Of a stretch of 64,000 nt of DNA, positions 42,886 to 51,892 are shown piece after piece; position 1 is the stretch's first letter; each line of letters begins with the position of its first letter. A program made the translations under genes and the position numbers. The notes under the pieces are model-generated. The model saw nothing but the letters and a program-made list of their open reading frames with translations. It made no database searches and was not told where the DNA came from. Origin of the DNA: Pedobacter deserti (GTDB lineage Bacteria > Bacteroidota > Bacteroidia > Sphingobacteriales > Sphingobacteriaceae); assembly GCF_024436415.1 (NCBI RefSeq), contig NZ_JAFMZQ010000001.1, forward strand, positions 1,674,001-1,738,000. The letters run 5' to 3'.

Positions 42886-44829
42886 ATGAACAAATTGATC
42901 ACGCTAAGCAGCTGCGTGGCACTGCTGATTTGCCTGCTATCTGCCCAAAACATAGATGCCGCCGACGGCCGCTATGCACTTAGCTCCCCGGATAAAAGAA
43001 TGTCTATTTCCCTTGCGGCGGGCGACAGTCTCCGGTACAGCGTACGCTATAACGAGAAGGAGATTTTACATCCTTCTGCAATATCGATGCGTTTGGGCGA
43101 CCGCACCTTGGGGCCGGCAGCAAATATATTACGTACATCGGCTGTAAGAGCCAAAGACTACAATGAACTGGTCATCTCCTTTAAGGAGGATTTTGACCTG
43201 GTGTTGCGCGCATATAACGAGGGGGTGGCGTACCGCTTTGTGACCCGCATCTCGGATTCAGTAACCGTCGTGGCAGAGCAGGCCGACTTCCGGTTGGAAG
43301 GCGATCCCGCGGTGATCTGGCAGGAAACGGACAACTATACCACCTGGGAGGGTTCTTATATCCGCCATGATGCCTTTTCTAAAGTGGTCGACCTGAAACG
43401 GGCCACTACACCGGCTTTGTTCAGCGACACATTGCAGCGCATCAGGATCATCCTGGCTGAGTCGGACGTGTTTGATTATCCGGGTATGTACCTGCAGAAG
43501 CAGGGCGAGATGCTACGGGGCGAGTGGGCGGGGTACCCTGCTAAGACGGTAATGGGCAGCTGGGGCAATTTTGTTTCGGTAGTGAAGGAACGTGCAGGTT
43601 TCCTGGCGCGGACCAGCGGCAGCAGGAGTTTTCCATGGAGGGTGGTGATGGCGACAGATGATGATCGCTCTTTGCTGACCAACAGGCTGATTGCAAAGCT
43701 TGCGAGGCCTAATGTGCTCAAAGATATTTCCTGGATAAAGCCGGGAAAGGCCACCTGGGAGTGGTGGCATGATGCCTTGCTTCCGGGCGCTCCAGTGGCG
43801 TCGGGTATGGGCAACAGGAATACGGCGCTGTATAACTATTATGTGGATTTTGCAACGGCGGGCAAACTGGAATACCTCATGATTGATGCGGGCTGGTCGG
43901 ATAATTACGACGTGACCAAAGTAAACCCGAAGCTTGATGTAAAGGCTGTGATCAGTCGCGCCCGCGACAAGCAAGTGGGTGTGTTCCTATGGTGTGTAGC
44001 TAGTTCCATTCTGAAGGACCTCGATAAAAGTCTCGATTTTATCGCCTCGACAGGAGCGGTCGGCATCAAAGTCGATTTCTTCGACCGCGACGACCAGTTG
44101 GCTATCCGCTTGATGGAGACGATTGCTATGGAATGCGCCAAGCGGAAGCTGATGGTTAATTTTCATGGCTGCCCAAAACCCACGGGCCTTGAAATAACCT
44201 ATCCGAATGTCGTTAACTATGAGGCGGTGCGGGGGGCGGAGTCGCACAAATGGGACTATTCCATTACGCCTGATCATCACCTGATCATCCCTTTTATACG
44301 TATGCTGGCAGGGCCGATGGACTACACCCCTGGAGCTATGCGCAATAAGACTAAGGCCGATTTCAAACCGATAGATCCCGGTCTGCCCTCAGGCCAGGGC
44401 ACCAGGTGCCATGAACTGGCCATGTTTGTGGTTTATCGTCAGCCTTTCGGTATGCTGGCCGATTCGCCCACTGCGTATATGCAGTATCCTGATATTATGC
44501 AATATCTTTCTCAGGTTCCCGCAGTGTGCGATGAAACCAGGGTGCTAAGTGCTGAACTTGCGGAATATGCGGTGGTGGCCAAACGCAAGGGGCGCGACTG
44601 GTACCTGGGGGCCATGACCAACTGGACCGGCCGAACGCTGGAGGTCGACTTTGGCTTTTTACCTGCAGGCCGCACTTACGAAGTGGTGCTGTATACTGAT
44701 GGACAAAACGCGGAGGTGGATGCGGAGCTGTACGACTGCAAAACGCTGCGGGTGACCAGTAAAACGAAGATCAGCCTTAAACTGGCTCCGGGTGGCGGAG
44801 CGGCAGCGGTAATAAAGTCCATCTTTTAA
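42886..44829 (+). CDS. GH97 alpha-glycosidase, probable retaining alpha-galactosidase type
   Basis: 647 residues. Signal peptide (ending near QNIDA), N-terminal beta-sandwich (about 28-280), TIM barrel (about 285-560) and C-terminal beta domain. GH97 hallmarks: KATWEWWHDALLPG, LMIDAGWSD, and GIKVDFFDRDDQ. The family splits into inverting glucosidases using Glu and retaining galactosidases using an Asp nucleophile. Here Asp397 (KVDFF) and Glu452 (GAESHKW) have the same 55-residue separation as Asp415/Glu470 of characterised BtGH97b, favouring alpha-galactosidase. It is divergent from araC; the sugar transporter follows on the same strand. Confidence 0.9.
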   Translation: MNKLITLSSCVALLICLLSAQNIDAADGRYALSSPDKRMSISLAAGDSLRYSVRYNEKEILHPSAISMRLGDRTLGPAANILRTSAVRAKDYNELVISFKEDFDLVLRAYNEGVAYRFVTRISDSVTVVAEQADFRLEGDPAVIWQETDNYTTWEGSYIRHDAFSKVVDLKRATTPALFSDTLQRIRIILAESDVFDYPGMYLQKQGEMLRGEWAGYPAKTVMGSWGNFVSVVKERAGFLARTSGSRSFPWRVVMATDDDRSLLTNRLIAKLARPNVLKDISWIKPGKATWEWWHDALLPGAPVASGMGNRNTALYNYYVDFATAGKLEYLMIDAGWSDNYDVTKVNPKLDVKAVISRARDKQVGVFLWCVASSILKDLDKSLDFIASTGAVGIKVDFFDRDDQLAIRLMETIAMECAKRKLMVNFHGCPKPTGLEITYPNVVNYEAVRGAESHKWDYSITPDHHLIIPFIRMLAGPMDYTPGAMRNKTKADFKPIDPGLPSGQGTRCHELAMFVVYRQPFGMLADSPTAYMQYPDIMQYLSQVPAVCDETRVLSAELAEYAVVAKRKGRDWYLGAMTNWTGRTLEVDFGFLPAGRTYEVVLYTDGQNAEVDAELYDCKTLRVTSKTKISLKLAPGGGAAAVIKSIF

Positions 44830-44895
44830 CAGCAATTATCTATTTGGTTTTAAACGATAAACAGGCAATTTTAAATCAACCAATATAAACATCGA

Positions 44896-46242
44896 ATGCA
44901 GACTGAACAACTCACTTTTAACCACAGGTACATCATCGGTATATCTTTTATTTCGGCCCTCGGGGGTTACCTCTTTGGTTTCGACTTTGCCGTTATTTCC
45001 GGTGCGCTGCCTTTCTTGCGGACCGCCTTTATGCTCGACGCCTGGTGGGAGGGATTCCTGACAGGATCACTTGCCCTTGGCTGCATTGTCGGCTGCCTTA
45101 TTGCGGGTAATATAGCCGATAGGTATGGCAGGCGGCCCGGGCTGCTCATCGCGGCATTGATCTTCGCGCTGTCGTCGCTGGCCATCGCGGTGTCGCCCAG
45201 CCTCAGCTTCTTCGTCATCATGCGTTTCGCTGCCGGCATTGGGGTTGGTATGGCTTCTATGCTGTGTCCTATGTATATCGCAGAGATTTCGCCGGCTAAG
45301 GTACGGGGACGAAATGTGGCGATCAACCAGCTTACCGTGGTTATAGGTATCCTGGTCACGAACCTGGTCAACTACCTGCTAGCGGGCACGGGCGAAGACG
45401 CCTGGCGCTGGATGTTCGGACTGGGCGTGGTGCCCTCGGTGATCTTCCTGATCGGTGTGTTATGGCTGCCTGAAAGTCCACGCTGGCTGGTGAAAGCGGG
45501 CCGAATGGAAGAGGCCAGAAAGGTACTCCTTAAACTGGGCTCGGAAGGCTTCGTCGACAGTACCTTCAATGATATTGAAAAGTCACTCAGCGGCGCGAAG
45601 AAGATGTCGTTCAAAGCCGTCTTCGAAAAAAGCGTACGGCCAGCTGTGATCGTCGGTATCGTGCTGGCCGTGTTCCAGCAGTTGTGCGGCATTAACGTGG
45701 TGTTTAATTATACCTCAACCATATTTGAATCAGTAGGCGCAAATCTCGATCAGCAATTATTTGAGACGATCTCTATAGGCGCTGTAAACCTGGTTTTTAC
45801 CGTCTTGGCGATGTGGCAGGTAGACAAACTGGGGAGAAAGCCGCTCATGCTTATCGGTTCATTGGGCTTGTCGGCCGTATACCTCATTCTGGCCTACCTG
45901 CTGCAGAACCAGTTTCCCGCGGCTGCGGTATCTGTCTTTGTACTGCTGGCCATCAGCATGTATGCCATCTCCATTGCGCCGGTCACCTGGGTACTGATCT
46001 CGGAAATCTTCCCGAACCGTGTAAGGGGAGCGGCTTCTACAGTAGCCATCGTATCCCTGTGGGCTGCCTATTTTATCCTGGTCTTCACCTTTCCTGTACT
46101 GGCCGAAAAGCTTGGCACCTTCGGGCCGTTCTACTTATACGCCGGAATATGCTTCCTGGGCTTCCTGTTCATTAAAAGCAGGGTGCGGGAAACCAAAGGA
46201 CAAACCCTGGAAGAACTGGAAGACAATTTTGTGCGCCACTGA
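44896..46242 (+). CDS. sugar porter MFS transporter (XylE/GalP type)
   Basis: 448 residues, 12 membrane spans. Sugar-porter signatures are all present: GYLFGFDFAVISGALPFL in TM1, ADRYGRRPGL in loop 2-3, PESPRWLVKAGR after TM6, QQLCGINVVFNYT in TM7, and KLGRKPLM in loop 8-9. It should bring monosaccharide (galactose or glucose) into the cytoplasm by proton symport after periplasmic hydrolysis. It lies between the GH97 gene (66 bases upstream) and the DUF5107 gene. Confidence 0.93.
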   Translation: MQTEQLTFNHRYIIGISFISALGGYLFGFDFAVISGALPFLRTAFMLDAWWEGFLTGSLALGCIVGCLIAGNIADRYGRRPGLLIAALIFALSSLAIAVSPSLSFFVIMRFAAGIGVGMASMLCPMYIAEISPAKVRGRNVAINQLTVVIGILVTNLVNYLLAGTGEDAWRWMFGLGVVPSVIFLIGVLWLPESPRWLVKAGRMEEARKVLLKLGSEGFVDSTFNDIEKSLSGAKKMSFKAVFEKSVRPAVIVGIVLAVFQQLCGINVVFNYTSTIFESVGANLDQQLFETISIGAVNLVFTVLAMWQVDKLGRKPLMLIGSLGLSAVYLILAYLLQNQFPAAAVSVFVLLAISMYAISIAPVTWVLISEIFPNRVRGAASTVAIVSLWAAYFILVFTFPVLAEKLGTFGPFYLYAGICFLGFLFIKSRVRETKGQTLEELEDNFVRH

Positions 46243-46296
46243 CAGGCTCTGCCAGAATAACAACAGTTTAATCATTACTACATCAAAAAATATACA

Positions 46297-49200
46297 ATGA
46301 AAGCATCACAAGTGCATGTTTGGGAAGAGCTTGTAAGCATTCCGACCTACGGTATAGGAAAGCCGGATAGGAACCCGATGTTCTTTGAAAAGCGCGTCTA
46401 CCAGGGAAGCAGCGGGGTGGTATATCCAAACCCGGTGATCGAAAAGATCTATGACGAGAAGGCGGATAAATCGTACAGGGGACTGTTTTTGGAGAACGCC
46501 TACCTGAAGGTCATGATCCTGCCCGAACTTGGTGGCCGGATACAAATGGCCTATGATAAGATAGGCGAGCGTCATTTTATCTATTATAACCAGGTTATCA
46601 AACCCGCCCTGGTGGGCCTCACTGGTCCCTGGATCTCCGGCGGAATAGAGTTTAACTGGCCCCAGCATCACAGGCCAAGTACCTTTGATCCGGTCGACTA
46701 TAAAATTGAGGAGAATGCCGATGGCAGTAAGACGGTATGGGTCAATGAGGTGGAGCAGATGTTCCACACCAAAGGTATGGCAGGTTTTACGCTGCATCCG
46801 GGCAAAGCTTATATTGAGATCAAAGCTAAGTTGCTCAACCGCTCGCTGCTGCCGCAGACCTTTTTGTGGTGGGCAAACCCCGCTGTGAAAGTCAACGATC
46901 ACTACCAGTCTGTTTTCCCTCCGGATGTGAACGCGGTGTTCGACCATGGCAAAAGGGATGTGTCTACCTTTCCGATAGCTACCGGTACGTACTACAAGGT
47001 AGACTATTCGCCGGGTACGGATATTTCCATGTACAAGAATATTCCGGTGCCTACGTCGTACATGGCGATTAATTCAGACTATGATTTTGTAGGGGGCTAT
47101 GAGCATGATTCGCGTGGCGGACTCCTCCATGTGGCCAATCACCATGTGTCGCCCGGCAAAAAGCAATGGACCTGGGGGCACAGCGATTTCGGGCAGGCCT
47201 GGGATAGGAACCTGACGGACGAGGATGGCCCGTATATAGAACTGATGACGGGTATGTTTACCGACAACCAGCCCGACTTTACCTGGCTGATGCCGAACGA
47301 AGAAAAATCATTTACCCAGTATTTTTTACCCTACCGGGAACTAGGCGTTGTAAAAAACGCCACTAAAGATGTCCTGCTGGCCATGAACCTGGCGGGTGGG
47401 GTGGTCGACCTTAAAGTGTATGTCACCTCTGAGCAGGCAAATATTACCCTCAGCCTCACTCGGGAGGCAGAGGTGTTGTTCACCGAAAGCTTTAGTCTGA
47501 CCCCGCAAACGGTCTATACCAAACAGGTCAGCGTGCCAGCCGGCACACAGGAGAACGAGCTGGTCCTGCAGATCCTCTCAGCCGGAGGCGAAGAACTGAT
47601 CCGCTATGAACCTGCGCTGAACAGGGTGAACGAAATACCGGAGCCGGCTAGCCCGGCTTTGAGTCCGGAGCAGACGGAAAACAACGAGCAACTGTTTCTG
47701 ACCGCCCAGCACCTGGAGCAGTACAGGCATGCGACCTATAGCCCGGTGCCCTACTACGAGGAGGCGATAAAGCGGGATCCTAAAGACCTGCGCTGCAACA
47801 ACGCCCTCGGCTTGTGGTATTTGCGGAGGGGGCAGTTTGCCAGGAGCGAAGGGTATTTGAGAAGGGCGGTGGAGACCAGCATACAGCGGAATCCTAATCC
47901 GTACGATACAGAGCCTTACTATAACCTCGGACTTTGCCTGAAGTTTTTGCGCAGAAGAGATGAGGCTTATGCCGCCTTTTATAAGTCGACCTGGGGCAGG
48001 GCCTGGAAAGATAGCGGTTACCTGGGCGTAGCGCAAATCGATATGGCCAGGGGTCATTATCAGTCGGCCCTGGAGCATATCGGCTTATCTCTTGAAAATA
48101 ATGCGGCCAGCAGTAAGGCTTATGTGATTAAAGCTGCGGCTTTGCGGAAGCTTAGCAGGCTTAACGATGCGCTCGATGTGACCAAAGGAGCACTACAGCG
48201 CGATCCTTTCAACCTCGGCGCTCTGTATGAATTGACTTCTGTCTATGGCGCAAATGGGCAGCACAAGGAATGCGAATCGGCGATGGACGAGCTCATCCGC
48301 CTTTCCCGCGGTGAGGCACAGAATTTTATCACCTATGCGCTCGATTATGCGGCTTCGGGCCTGTATGTGGAGGCGGCCGACCTGCTGGCGCATGCAGCCG
48401 GTAAAGAAACAACCAGTCCCATGGTGTACTATCATTTGGCGGCATTTAACCATGCGCTGGGCAGGGCCGACCAACGCGACAAATGGCTTGGGGCAGCAGC
48501 GGCTGCCAGTGCATACCTGTGTTTCCCCAACCGGTTAGAAGACATTGCCGCACTGGAACTAGCGCTGCGCGTAAACGAAGCAGACGGTCGGGCGCCATAC
48601 TATCTGGGCAACCTGTTCTACGACAAACGGCAATATGATGAGGCGATCAGGTATTGGGAGCTTGCGGCAGAACGTGATGCGGCGTTTCCAACTACTTACA
48701 GAAACCTCGGTATTGCATACTTCAATAAACGCAATGATGCAGAGAGGGCACTTCAATGTTTTGAGCGGGCCTTTGCACTCGATCCCTCAGATGCCCGGGT
48801 ATTGATGGAGCTCGATCAGCTCTACAAGCGCCTCAACAGGTCTGCCGGGCAGCGCCGCATCTTTATGGAGAAAAACCTCGACGTGGTTTTTGAAAGGGAC
48901 GATATGTACCTCGAGTATGTGAGTCTCCTGAACTTCATGGGAGAGCACCGCAAGGCGCTGGACCTGCTGACGAAGCGAAAGTTTCACCCCTGGGAGGGCG
49001 GAGAAGGCAAGGCTTCAGGTCAGTACGTGTACAGCCTGATGGAACTGGCTAAAGAACAAATCCCGCTGGGCGCTTTTGAGCAAGCCATTGGTATGCTCAA
49101 TGCTGCACAGCAATATCCGCATAACCTAGGCGAGGGCAAGCTATTCGGTACCCAGGAGAACGATATATTTTACTGGCTGGGTTGCGCCTGGGAAGGTTAT

Positions 49201-49632
49201 GGCGACCGGGAGCAGGCCAGGTATTATTTTGAGAAGGCTACTGTCGGGCTGGACGAGCCTTCGGCGGCGATGTTTTACAATGATCAGCAACCGGACAAGA
49301 TCTTTTATCAGGGGCTTGCCTGGAAAAAGCTTAATAGGCATGTACAGGCCGAAAGGATTTTCAATAAGCTCATTGACTATGCCGCTGCACATATGAATGA
49401 CGACGTGAAAATAGACTATTTTGCGGTGTCACTGCCCAATCTGCTTATTTTTGAGGACGACCTGAATGTCCGCAACCAGGCTCATTGCTACTTTATGCAG
49501 GGTCTTGGTTATATTGGGCTTGGGGAAATGACAGAGGCTGGTATATCCCTGCAAAGAGTAATGGAACTTGATGCGGTGCACCAGGGGGCAAAAACCCATA
49601 TCAATATGCCAATTCTGCAAAACAATGTATAA
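46297..49632 (+). CDS. DUF5107 and TPR-repeat protein
   Basis: 1111 residues, no signal peptide. The N-terminal DUF5107 domain (about 20-360, aldose-epimerase-like galactose-mutarotase fold) contains NPMFFEKRVYQGSSGVVYP, LPELGGRIQM, and FNWPQHHRPS. From about 450 to the end run many TPR repeats (e.g. PYYLGNLFYDKRQYDEAIRY). No characterised function is known to me. Placement between the sugar importer and GH36 suggests cytoplasmic handling of the imported sugar or a sensing scaffold. The GH36 gene follows 48 bases on, with its own -7 element. Confidence 0.88.
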   Translation: MKASQVHVWEELVSIPTYGIGKPDRNPMFFEKRVYQGSSGVVYPNPVIEKIYDEKADKSYRGLFLENAYLKVMILPELGGRIQMAYDKIGERHFIYYNQVIKPALVGLTGPWISGGIEFNWPQHHRPSTFDPVDYKIEENADGSKTVWVNEVEQMFHTKGMAGFTLHPGKAYIEIKAKLLNRSLLPQTFLWWANPAVKVNDHYQSVFPPDVNAVFDHGKRDVSTFPIATGTYYKVDYSPGTDISMYKNIPVPTSYMAINSDYDFVGGYEHDSRGGLLHVANHHVSPGKKQWTWGHSDFGQAWDRNLTDEDGPYIELMTGMFTDNQPDFTWLMPNEEKSFTQYFLPYRELGVVKNATKDVLLAMNLAGGVVDLKVYVTSEQANITLSLTREAEVLFTESFSLTPQTVYTKQVSVPAGTQENELVLQILSAGGEELIRYEPALNRVNEIPEPASPALSPEQTENNEQLFLTAQHLEQYRHATYSPVPYYEEAIKRDPKDLRCNNALGLWYLRRGQFARSEGYLRRAVETSIQRNPNPYDTEPYYNLGLCLKFLRRRDEAYAAFYKSTWGRAWKDSGYLGVAQIDMARGHYQSALEHIGLSLENNAASSKAYVIKAAALRKLSRLNDALDVTKGALQRDPFNLGALYELTSVYGANGQHKECESAMDELIRLSRGEAQNFITYALDYAASGLYVEAADLLAHAAGKETTSPMVYYHLAAFNHALGRADQRDKWLGAAAAASAYLCFPNRLEDIAALELALRVNEADGRAPYYLGNLFYDKRQYDEAIRYWELAAERDAAFPTTYRNLGIAYFNKRNDAERALQCFERAFALDPSDARVLMELDQLYKRLNRSAGQRRIFMEKNLDVVFERDDMYLEYVSLLNFMGEHRKALDLLTKRKFHPWEGGEGKASGQYVYSLMELAKEQIPLGAFEQAIGMLNAAQQYPHNLGEGKLFGTQENDIFYWLGCAWEGYGDREQARYYFEKATVGLDEPSAAMFYNDQQPDKIFYQGLAWKKLNRHVQAERIFNKLIDYAAAHMNDDVKIDYFAVSLPNLLIFEDDLNVRNQAHCYFMQGLGYIGLGEMTEAGISLQRVMELDAVHQGAKTHINMPILQNNV

Positions 49633-49642
49633 GACGAAAATC

Positions 49643-49650
49643 TAATTTTG
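49643..49650 (+). promoter_or_regulatory. Bacteroidota -7 element TAATTTTG before GH36
   Basis: Exact TAnnTTTG match 30 bases before the GH36 ATG. The -33 position lacks TTTG, so promoter status is tentative. Confidence 0.3.
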
Positions 49651-49680
49651 GAACCTGGCCATTAATTTAAAACACCATAA

Positions 49681-51864
49681 ATGAAACGACTATCCATATT
49701 ACTTGCCGGTCTTATAACTACGGCTGCTTCCACCCGGGCACAGCAGGTTACCATACCTATGGAAACCAGGAACAATGCGCTGGTGCTGCAGACCGATACG
49801 GCTAAACATCTTTCGACCTTATATTTTGGGCAGAAGCTGTCTTCTAAAGATGAGTACCTCAACGTTGCCCGGATGTACCGGCAAGGGAGTGAGTACACCG
49901 GCATCCTTGCTTCTGCGTATACCCCCGCAGGATCCCGTAACCTGCTGGAGCCAGCTATCGCGGTTACCCACGCAGACGGCAACAATTCGCTCGACCTGCG
50001 CTATGTGAGTCACGCTACCAGCCGCGTCAGTGATGATGTGTCGGTCACTAGCGTAGTCCTGAAAGACCCGGTCTACGATTTCCAGGTGACGCTGTACTAT
50101 AAAACCTATTTCCGCGATAACGTGGTGGAGCAATGGAGCACGATCAGGCATCGTGAAAAAGGCAGTGTTCAGCTGCACAAATATGCATCGGCCAATCTTC
50201 ATTTGAAAGCGGGAAGTTTCTGGCTCAACCAGTATCATGGCGATTGGGCTAAAGAGATGCAGCCGGAAGAAACGCGGATCACGCACGGCATCAAGACGCT
50301 CGACAGTAAGCTTGGCACACGTACCAATCTGTTCCAGCCTTCTGTGTTTATGGTGTCGTTCGACAAGCCTGCTACAGAGGATGAAGGTACTGTGCTTTAC
50401 GGTGCACTGGAGTATAGCGGGAATTTTCGTACCGACCTGGAACTGGATTACCACAATAACCTGAAAATTATCTCTGGCATCAACAACTACGCTTCGGTGT
50501 ACACGCTGAAACCCAATGAAGAATTTACCACCCCGGCTTTCCTGTACACGCTTTCTTCAGCCGGTAAGGGCGAAGCAAGCCGGAACATGCACAACTGGGC
50601 CCGGGAATATAAGTTGCTGGATGGGAAAGGCGAGCGCCTTACCCTGCTGAACAACTGGGAGGCCACGTATTTTGACTTCAACGAAAGCAAGTTGTTTGAA
50701 CTGCTTAAGGATACTAAAAAACTGGGGGTAGACCTGTTCCTGCTTGATGATGGCTGGTTTGCCAACAAATACCCGAGGAATGGGGATGTGGCCGGTTTGG
50801 GCGACTGGGATGAGAACCGGACCAAACTGCCTAATGGCATTTCATCCCTGGTAAAGGAGGCTAAAAACAACCAGGTTAAGTTTGGTATCTGGATAGAACC
50901 GGAGATGGTAAACCCGAAAAGTGAGCTTTATGAGAAGCACCCCGACTGGGTAATTAAACAGCCAAAGCGCGAGGAACATTACTTCCGTAACCAGCTAGTG
51001 CTTGACCTGGCCAATCCGCAGGTGCAGGAGTTTGTCTTTAAGGTGGTCGACGACCTGTTTACCAAAAACCCTGAACTAGCTTATATCAAATGGGATTGCA
51101 ATGCCGTGATCTACAATGCTTACTCAGCCCATCTCAAAAACCAGAATCACTTTTATATTGAGTATATGCGGGGACTGTACAAGGTGCTCGACCGTATTCG
51201 CGCAAAATACCCTACCGTGCCCATGATGCTTTGTTCTGGTGGCGGTGGCAGGGTCGACTATGCAGCCTTGAAATACTTCACGGAGTTCTGGCCCAGCGAC
51301 AATACCGATCCGCTTGAGCGCATCTTTATGCAATGGGAGTATTCTTATTTCTACCCGGCAATCAGTTCATCCAATCACGTAACCGACTGGGGCAAGCAGC
51401 CGATCAAGTTCCGTACGGATGTGGCCATGATGGGCAAACTGGGCTTCGACATTGTGGTAAGTCACCTCAAGGAGAACGACCTAAAATATTGCCAGGATGC
51501 CATTAAAACCTATAACAACATCAAGTCCATCATCTGGCAGGGCGATCAGTACCGCCTGGCCAATCCGAGGGAAGGGAGTGTGGCCTCCGTGTTGTACGTA
51601 AATAAAGAGAAGAGCAACGGTGTGATGTTCAGCTACCTGGTGAACAACCGCTACGATGAAGGCAGCAAAGGACCAATACGTCTGAAAGGTCTTGATCCTG
51701 CCAAACGTTACAGTGTGAAGGAACTGAACCTTTATCCGGGTACAAATGCGGGCGTAGATCAAAGCCGCACATACAGCGGTGATTTCCTGATGAAGATTGG
51801 TTTTAACCCGGTGGTAAACTCCGGAAGAACAAGTGTGGTATTGCAATTCCAGGAAATAAAATAG
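49681..51864 (+). CDS. GH36 alpha-galactosidase, secreted
   Basis: 727 residues. Signal peptide MKRLSILLAGLITTAASTRA. N-terminal beta-supersandwich (about 25-310), TIM barrel (about 315-640), C-terminal beta domain. GH36 active-site landmarks: LLDDGWF 355-360, GIWIEPEMVNP, nucleophile Asp472 in IKWDCN, CSGGGGRVD, acid/base Asp540 in PSDNTD. All present, so it should release alpha-galactose from oligosaccharides in the periplasm. With GH97 it points to an alpha-galactoside substrate. The esterase gene follows after 28 bases. Confidence 0.93.
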   Translation: MKRLSILLAGLITTAASTRAQQVTIPMETRNNALVLQTDTAKHLSTLYFGQKLSSKDEYLNVARMYRQGSEYTGILASAYTPAGSRNLLEPAIAVTHADGNNSLDLRYVSHATSRVSDDVSVTSVVLKDPVYDFQVTLYYKTYFRDNVVEQWSTIRHREKGSVQLHKYASANLHLKAGSFWLNQYHGDWAKEMQPEETRITHGIKTLDSKLGTRTNLFQPSVFMVSFDKPATEDEGTVLYGALEYSGNFRTDLELDYHNNLKIISGINNYASVYTLKPNEEFTTPAFLYTLSSAGKGEASRNMHNWAREYKLLDGKGERLTLLNNWEATYFDFNESKLFELLKDTKKLGVDLFLLDDGWFANKYPRNGDVAGLGDWDENRTKLPNGISSLVKEAKNNQVKFGIWIEPEMVNPKSELYEKHPDWVIKQPKREEHYFRNQLVLDLANPQVQEFVFKVVDDLFTKNPELAYIKWDCNAVIYNAYSAHLKNQNHFYIEYMRGLYKVLDRIRAKYPTVPMMLCSGGGGRVDYAALKYFTEFWPSDNTDPLERIFMQWEYSYFYPAISSSNHVTDWGKQPIKFRTDVAMMGKLGFDIVVSHLKENDLKYCQDAIKTYNNIKSIIWQGDQYRLANPREGSVASVLYVNKEKSNGVMFSYLVNNRYDEGSKGPIRLKGLDPAKRYSVKELNLYPGTNAGVDQSRTYSGDFLMKIGFNPVVNSGRTSVVLQFQEIK

Positions 51865-51892
51865 TAAGTTTATATCTGTATAACACAAATGT

